Positions 62,159 to 64,000 of a stretch of DNA of 64,000 nucleotides are shown here, in pieces. The DNA is from an uncultured Clostridia bacterium. Its GTDB lineage: Bacteria; Bacillota; Clostridia; Oscillospirales; Acutalibacteraceae. The stretch spans positions 124,001 through 188,000 of the forward strand of contig CANPXF010000001.1 of NCBI GenBank assembly GCA_947585745.1, written 5' to 3'. The position numbers and the translations under genes were made by a program. The number at the start of each line of letters is the position of its first letter. Positions within the stretch are counted from its first letter, which is position 1. Below the pieces are notes generated by a model. It was not told the DNA's origin. It ran no database searches and saw only the letters and a program-made list of their open reading frames with translations.

Positions 62159-62241
62159 TTTAGTGTTGAATATTGAAAGTATGAGGAGTGAGCAAACAGC
62201 TTGCTCCTTTCTGTTTGACAAATAACACAGGAGGTTATCAT

Positions 62242-62715
62242 ATGTCAAAAAAGGGCAATACTGTAGAAAGAGTATGGGATATTGCCGAACCGATTGCAAA
62301 AGAATTAGGGCTTGAGCTTTGGGACGTCCGCTACGTTAAGGAAGGCGCCGACTATTTTCTGAGGATTTTTATTGATAAAGACGGCGGTGTTGACATCAAC
62401 GACTGCGAGGCGCTTTCGCGGGCGGTTGACAAACCGCTTGACGACAATGACCCTATTTCAAACCCGTATATTCTTGAGGTGTGTTCTCCGGGGCTTGAAA
62501 GACCTCTTGTGAGAGAAGAGCATTTTTTGCGTTTTATAGGCGCGGACATTAAGGTTAAAATGATTCGTCCGATTGAAGGCGTCGGCAAAGAATTTAAGGG
62601 AGTTCTTACGGACTACAACTCGGGCGAGGTTACAATAACAGACCACAGCGGAGAAAATCAAATGACAATAAACGTCAAACAAACCGCGTGGATTAAGCTT
62701 GATGATTTTGATTAA
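62242..62715 (+). CDS. rimP: ribosome maturation factor RimP
   Basis: The start at 62242 (MSKKGNTVERV) is preceded by AGGAGG. The protein is 157 residues. LGLELWDVRYVKEG, LRIFIDKDGGVDINDCEALS and LEVCSPGLERPL are RimP signatures. It aids maturation of the 30S subunit. It heads the conserved rimP-nusA-ylxR operon. Confidence 0.96.
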   Translation: MSKKGNTVERVWDIAEPIAKELGLELWDVRYVKEGADYFLRIFIDKDGGVDINDCEALSRAVDKPLDDNDPISNPYILEVCSPGLERPLVREEHFLRFIGADIKVKMIRPIEGVGKEFKGVLTDYNSGEVTITDHSGENQMTINVKQTAWIKLDDFD

Positions 62716-62751
62716 GAAAGAAAATTTACTTAGCATTGTGCAAGGAAAGGA

Positions 62752-63846
62752 ATGGTCAGAAAAATGAACAACAAGGAATTATTCACAGCGCTCTCCCTGC
62801 TTGAAAAGGAAAAGGGCATACCTATGGACTATATGATTGAGCAGATTGAAAGAGCGATTAAGGTTGCGTGCAAGAACTCCTACGGCGGAAACGAAAACGT
62901 GGTGTTTAAAATTATTCCCGAGAAAAACACCTTTGACGTAAAGCTCGTTAAAACCGTTGTCGAGGAAGTAGAGGACAAAAACTTTGAAATCTCGCTTGAA
63001 GAAGTGAGAAAAAAGAGGAAGAAAATTGAAATCGGCGACCAGTACGAGGCTCCGCTCGACCCGAAACAGCTCGGTCGTATCGCCGTTCAGACCGCGAGGA
63101 GCGTTATCCGCCAGGGTATCCGCGACGGCGAAAAGGGACAAATGCTACAGGAATTTAAGAGCCGTCTCGGCGAGCTTGTCACGGCTGTTGTAGAGCGCGT
63201 TGACCCCGTAAACGGAATGGCTACCATTCGTATCGGAAAAGCTGTCGCAACTCTGCCGAAAAGCGAGCAGGTCGGCGACCGTGTTCTTAAAGACGGCGAC
63301 AACATTAAGGTTTTGGTTGCCGATATTAAGGACAACGAGCGCGGTCCGAGAGCGATGATAAGCCGTACAAATCCCGAGCTTGTAAAACGTCTTTTCGAGC
63401 AGGAGGTTCCTGAAATTTACGACGGCACGGTCGAGATTAAGGCTATCTCGCGCGAGGCGGGAAGCAGAACAAAAATGGCGGTGCTCTCAAACGACGAAAA
63501 CATCGACGCAATCGGCTCCTGTATTGGAACACGAGGCGACAGAGTTAACGAAATTGTTGCGGAGCTCGGCGGAGAAAAAATCGACATTATCGAGTTCAGC
63601 GACGACCCCGAAAAGTACATCGCCGCCGCGCTTTCCCCCGCGACCGTTTTAAAAGTTGACATCATTGACGAAAGCGCAAAAAGCTGTAAGGTAACCGTTC
63701 CCGACGGACAGCTTTCGCTCGCTATCGGCAACAAGGGACAGAACGCGCGCCTTGCCGCCCGCTTAACAGGCTGGAAAATCGACATTCGCCCCGAGTCGGG
63801 CTTTTACGGCGAGGACGAAGACGAAACAACGGAAACCGAGGAGTAA
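62752..63846 (+). CDS. nusA: transcription termination/antitermination protein NusA
   Basis: The protein has 364 residues from ATG at 62752 (AAGGA 5 bases upstream); ATG at 62764 is an alternative. The N-terminal RNA polymerase-binding domain (about 1-130) is followed by S1 (about 135-200, VVERVDPVNGMATIRIGKAV) and two KH domains (about 230-345, GSCIGTRGDRVNEIVAEL and SLAIGNKGQNARLAARLTGW). The E. coli C-terminal acidic repeats are absent, as usual in Firmicutes. It ends with an acidic tail. Confidence 0.97.
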   Translation: MVRKMNNKELFTALSLLEKEKGIPMDYMIEQIERAIKVACKNSYGGNENVVFKIIPEKNTFDVKLVKTVVEEVEDKNFEISLEEVRKKRKKIEIGDQYEAPLDPKQLGRIAVQTARSVIRQGIRDGEKGQMLQEFKSRLGELVTAVVERVDPVNGMATIRIGKAVATLPKSEQVGDRVLKDGDNIKVLVADIKDNERGPRAMISRTNPELVKRLFEQEVPEIYDGTVEIKAISREAGSRTKMAVLSNDENIDAIGSCIGTRGDRVNEIVAELGGEKIDIIEFSDDPEKYIAAALSPATVLKVDIIDESAKSCKVTVPDGQLSLAIGNKGQNARLAARLTGWKIDIRPESGFYGEDEDETTETEE

Positions 63847-63852
63847 TTCGTT

Positions 63853-64000
63853 TTGAAGCAGAAAAAAATACCGTTGAGAAAATGCACGGGTTGCGGTGAA
63901 ATGAAGCCGAAACGGGAGCTTGTCAGAGTTGTCAAGGCTCCCGACAAAAAGAGCGAAAACGGCGAAATCACGGCTAAGGGCGAAATAACTCTCGACCTCG
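63853..64000 (+). CDS. ylxR: YlxR (DUF448) family protein, 3' end outside window
   Basis: It starts at TTG 63853 with GAGGAG about 10 bases upstream, six bases after nusA. The visible part reads MKQKKIPLRKCTGCGEMKPK and RELVRVVKAP, the classical YlxR start with the C-x2-C pair. YlxR binds RNA and is reported to interact with RNase P in some species. The rest lies beyond the window. Confidence 0.9.
   Translation, partial: MKQKKIPLRKCTGCGEMKPKRELVRVVKAPDKKSENGEITAKGEITLDL

Noticed and set aside
1..64000. tRNA and rRNA genes
   Set aside because: No cloverleaf arms, TTCGA loops or rRNA sequence were noticed in any intergenic region.

Overview
The window looks like a low-to-mid GC, spore-forming Clostridia chromosome, most likely a gut Ruminococcus or a close relative in the Oscillospiraceae. 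The grounds are spoVAE and SleB-type genes, meso-diaminopimelate dehydrogenase, a valS T-box, the rimP-nusA-ylxR order, single-chain purL, and secreted proteins with BspA-type leucine-rich repeats, FIVAR-like and lysine-rich Ig-like domains. This is inferred from gene content only. No rRNA, tRNA, CRISPR array, integrase or transposase gene was seen.

Layout. 1-5012: ECF sigma/anti-sigma pair, secreted CAP protein, polysaccharide deacetylase. 5160-15274: ZIP metal transporter, ribF, Nudix hydrolase, asparagine synthetase with an acidic tail, DUF554 membrane protein, purL. 15386-28900: a second ECF sigma/anti-sigma pair, then a cluster of secreted proteins that share linker and C-terminal cassettes, with three decayed fragments among them. 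Inside this part are a GNAT/SleB/DegT group on the minus strand and, at 27.8-28.5 kb, three tandem promoter-to-terminator structured RNAs. 29346-37394: hisS-aspS with a structured leader, mgsA, a MinD-like ATPase, nth, a HAD phosphatase, ddh, a YjbR-like protein. 37924-48394: YfhO, GtrA, a lipoprotein, a nucleotidyltransferase, an SDR and three surface or phage-like proteins. 48965-61003: valS with T-box, a heterodimeric ABC exporter, a lone spoVAE, and a Gld-type ABC operon ending in DUF4340. 62242-64000: rimP-nusA-ylxR.

Two things stand out. (1) A modular dispersed intergenic repeat, called DIR here, occurs about 43 times (19 in plus and about 24 in minus orientation, some partial). Its ~105-bp core reads roughly TCTCCACGTCAG ... 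CATCTCCCCC ... a CTATC/GATAG hairpin ... GGTTCTGCGGTAGAC, followed by an AT-rich tail. Where it lies at a gene's 3' end it is almost always in the same sense as that gene and begins at or within a few bases of the stop codon. (2) Three paralogous ~170-176 nt RNAs (27853-28022, 28081-28256, 28316-28488) each have a 17-bp-spaced sigma-A-type promoter, covarying basal stems and an intrinsic terminator. Their 3' tail can pair with the apical hairpin. They lie directly upstream of a small membrane-anchored protein with an Ada-like Cys domain. I do not recognise either family.

The secreted-protein cluster appears to evolve by cassette exchange: signal peptide, linker and C-terminal domain are nearly identical in DNA between genes while the middle domains differ. 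A shared GGTTnTAGTATAT motif and a paralogous anti-sigma fragment link three of these genes to the adjacent ECF system.
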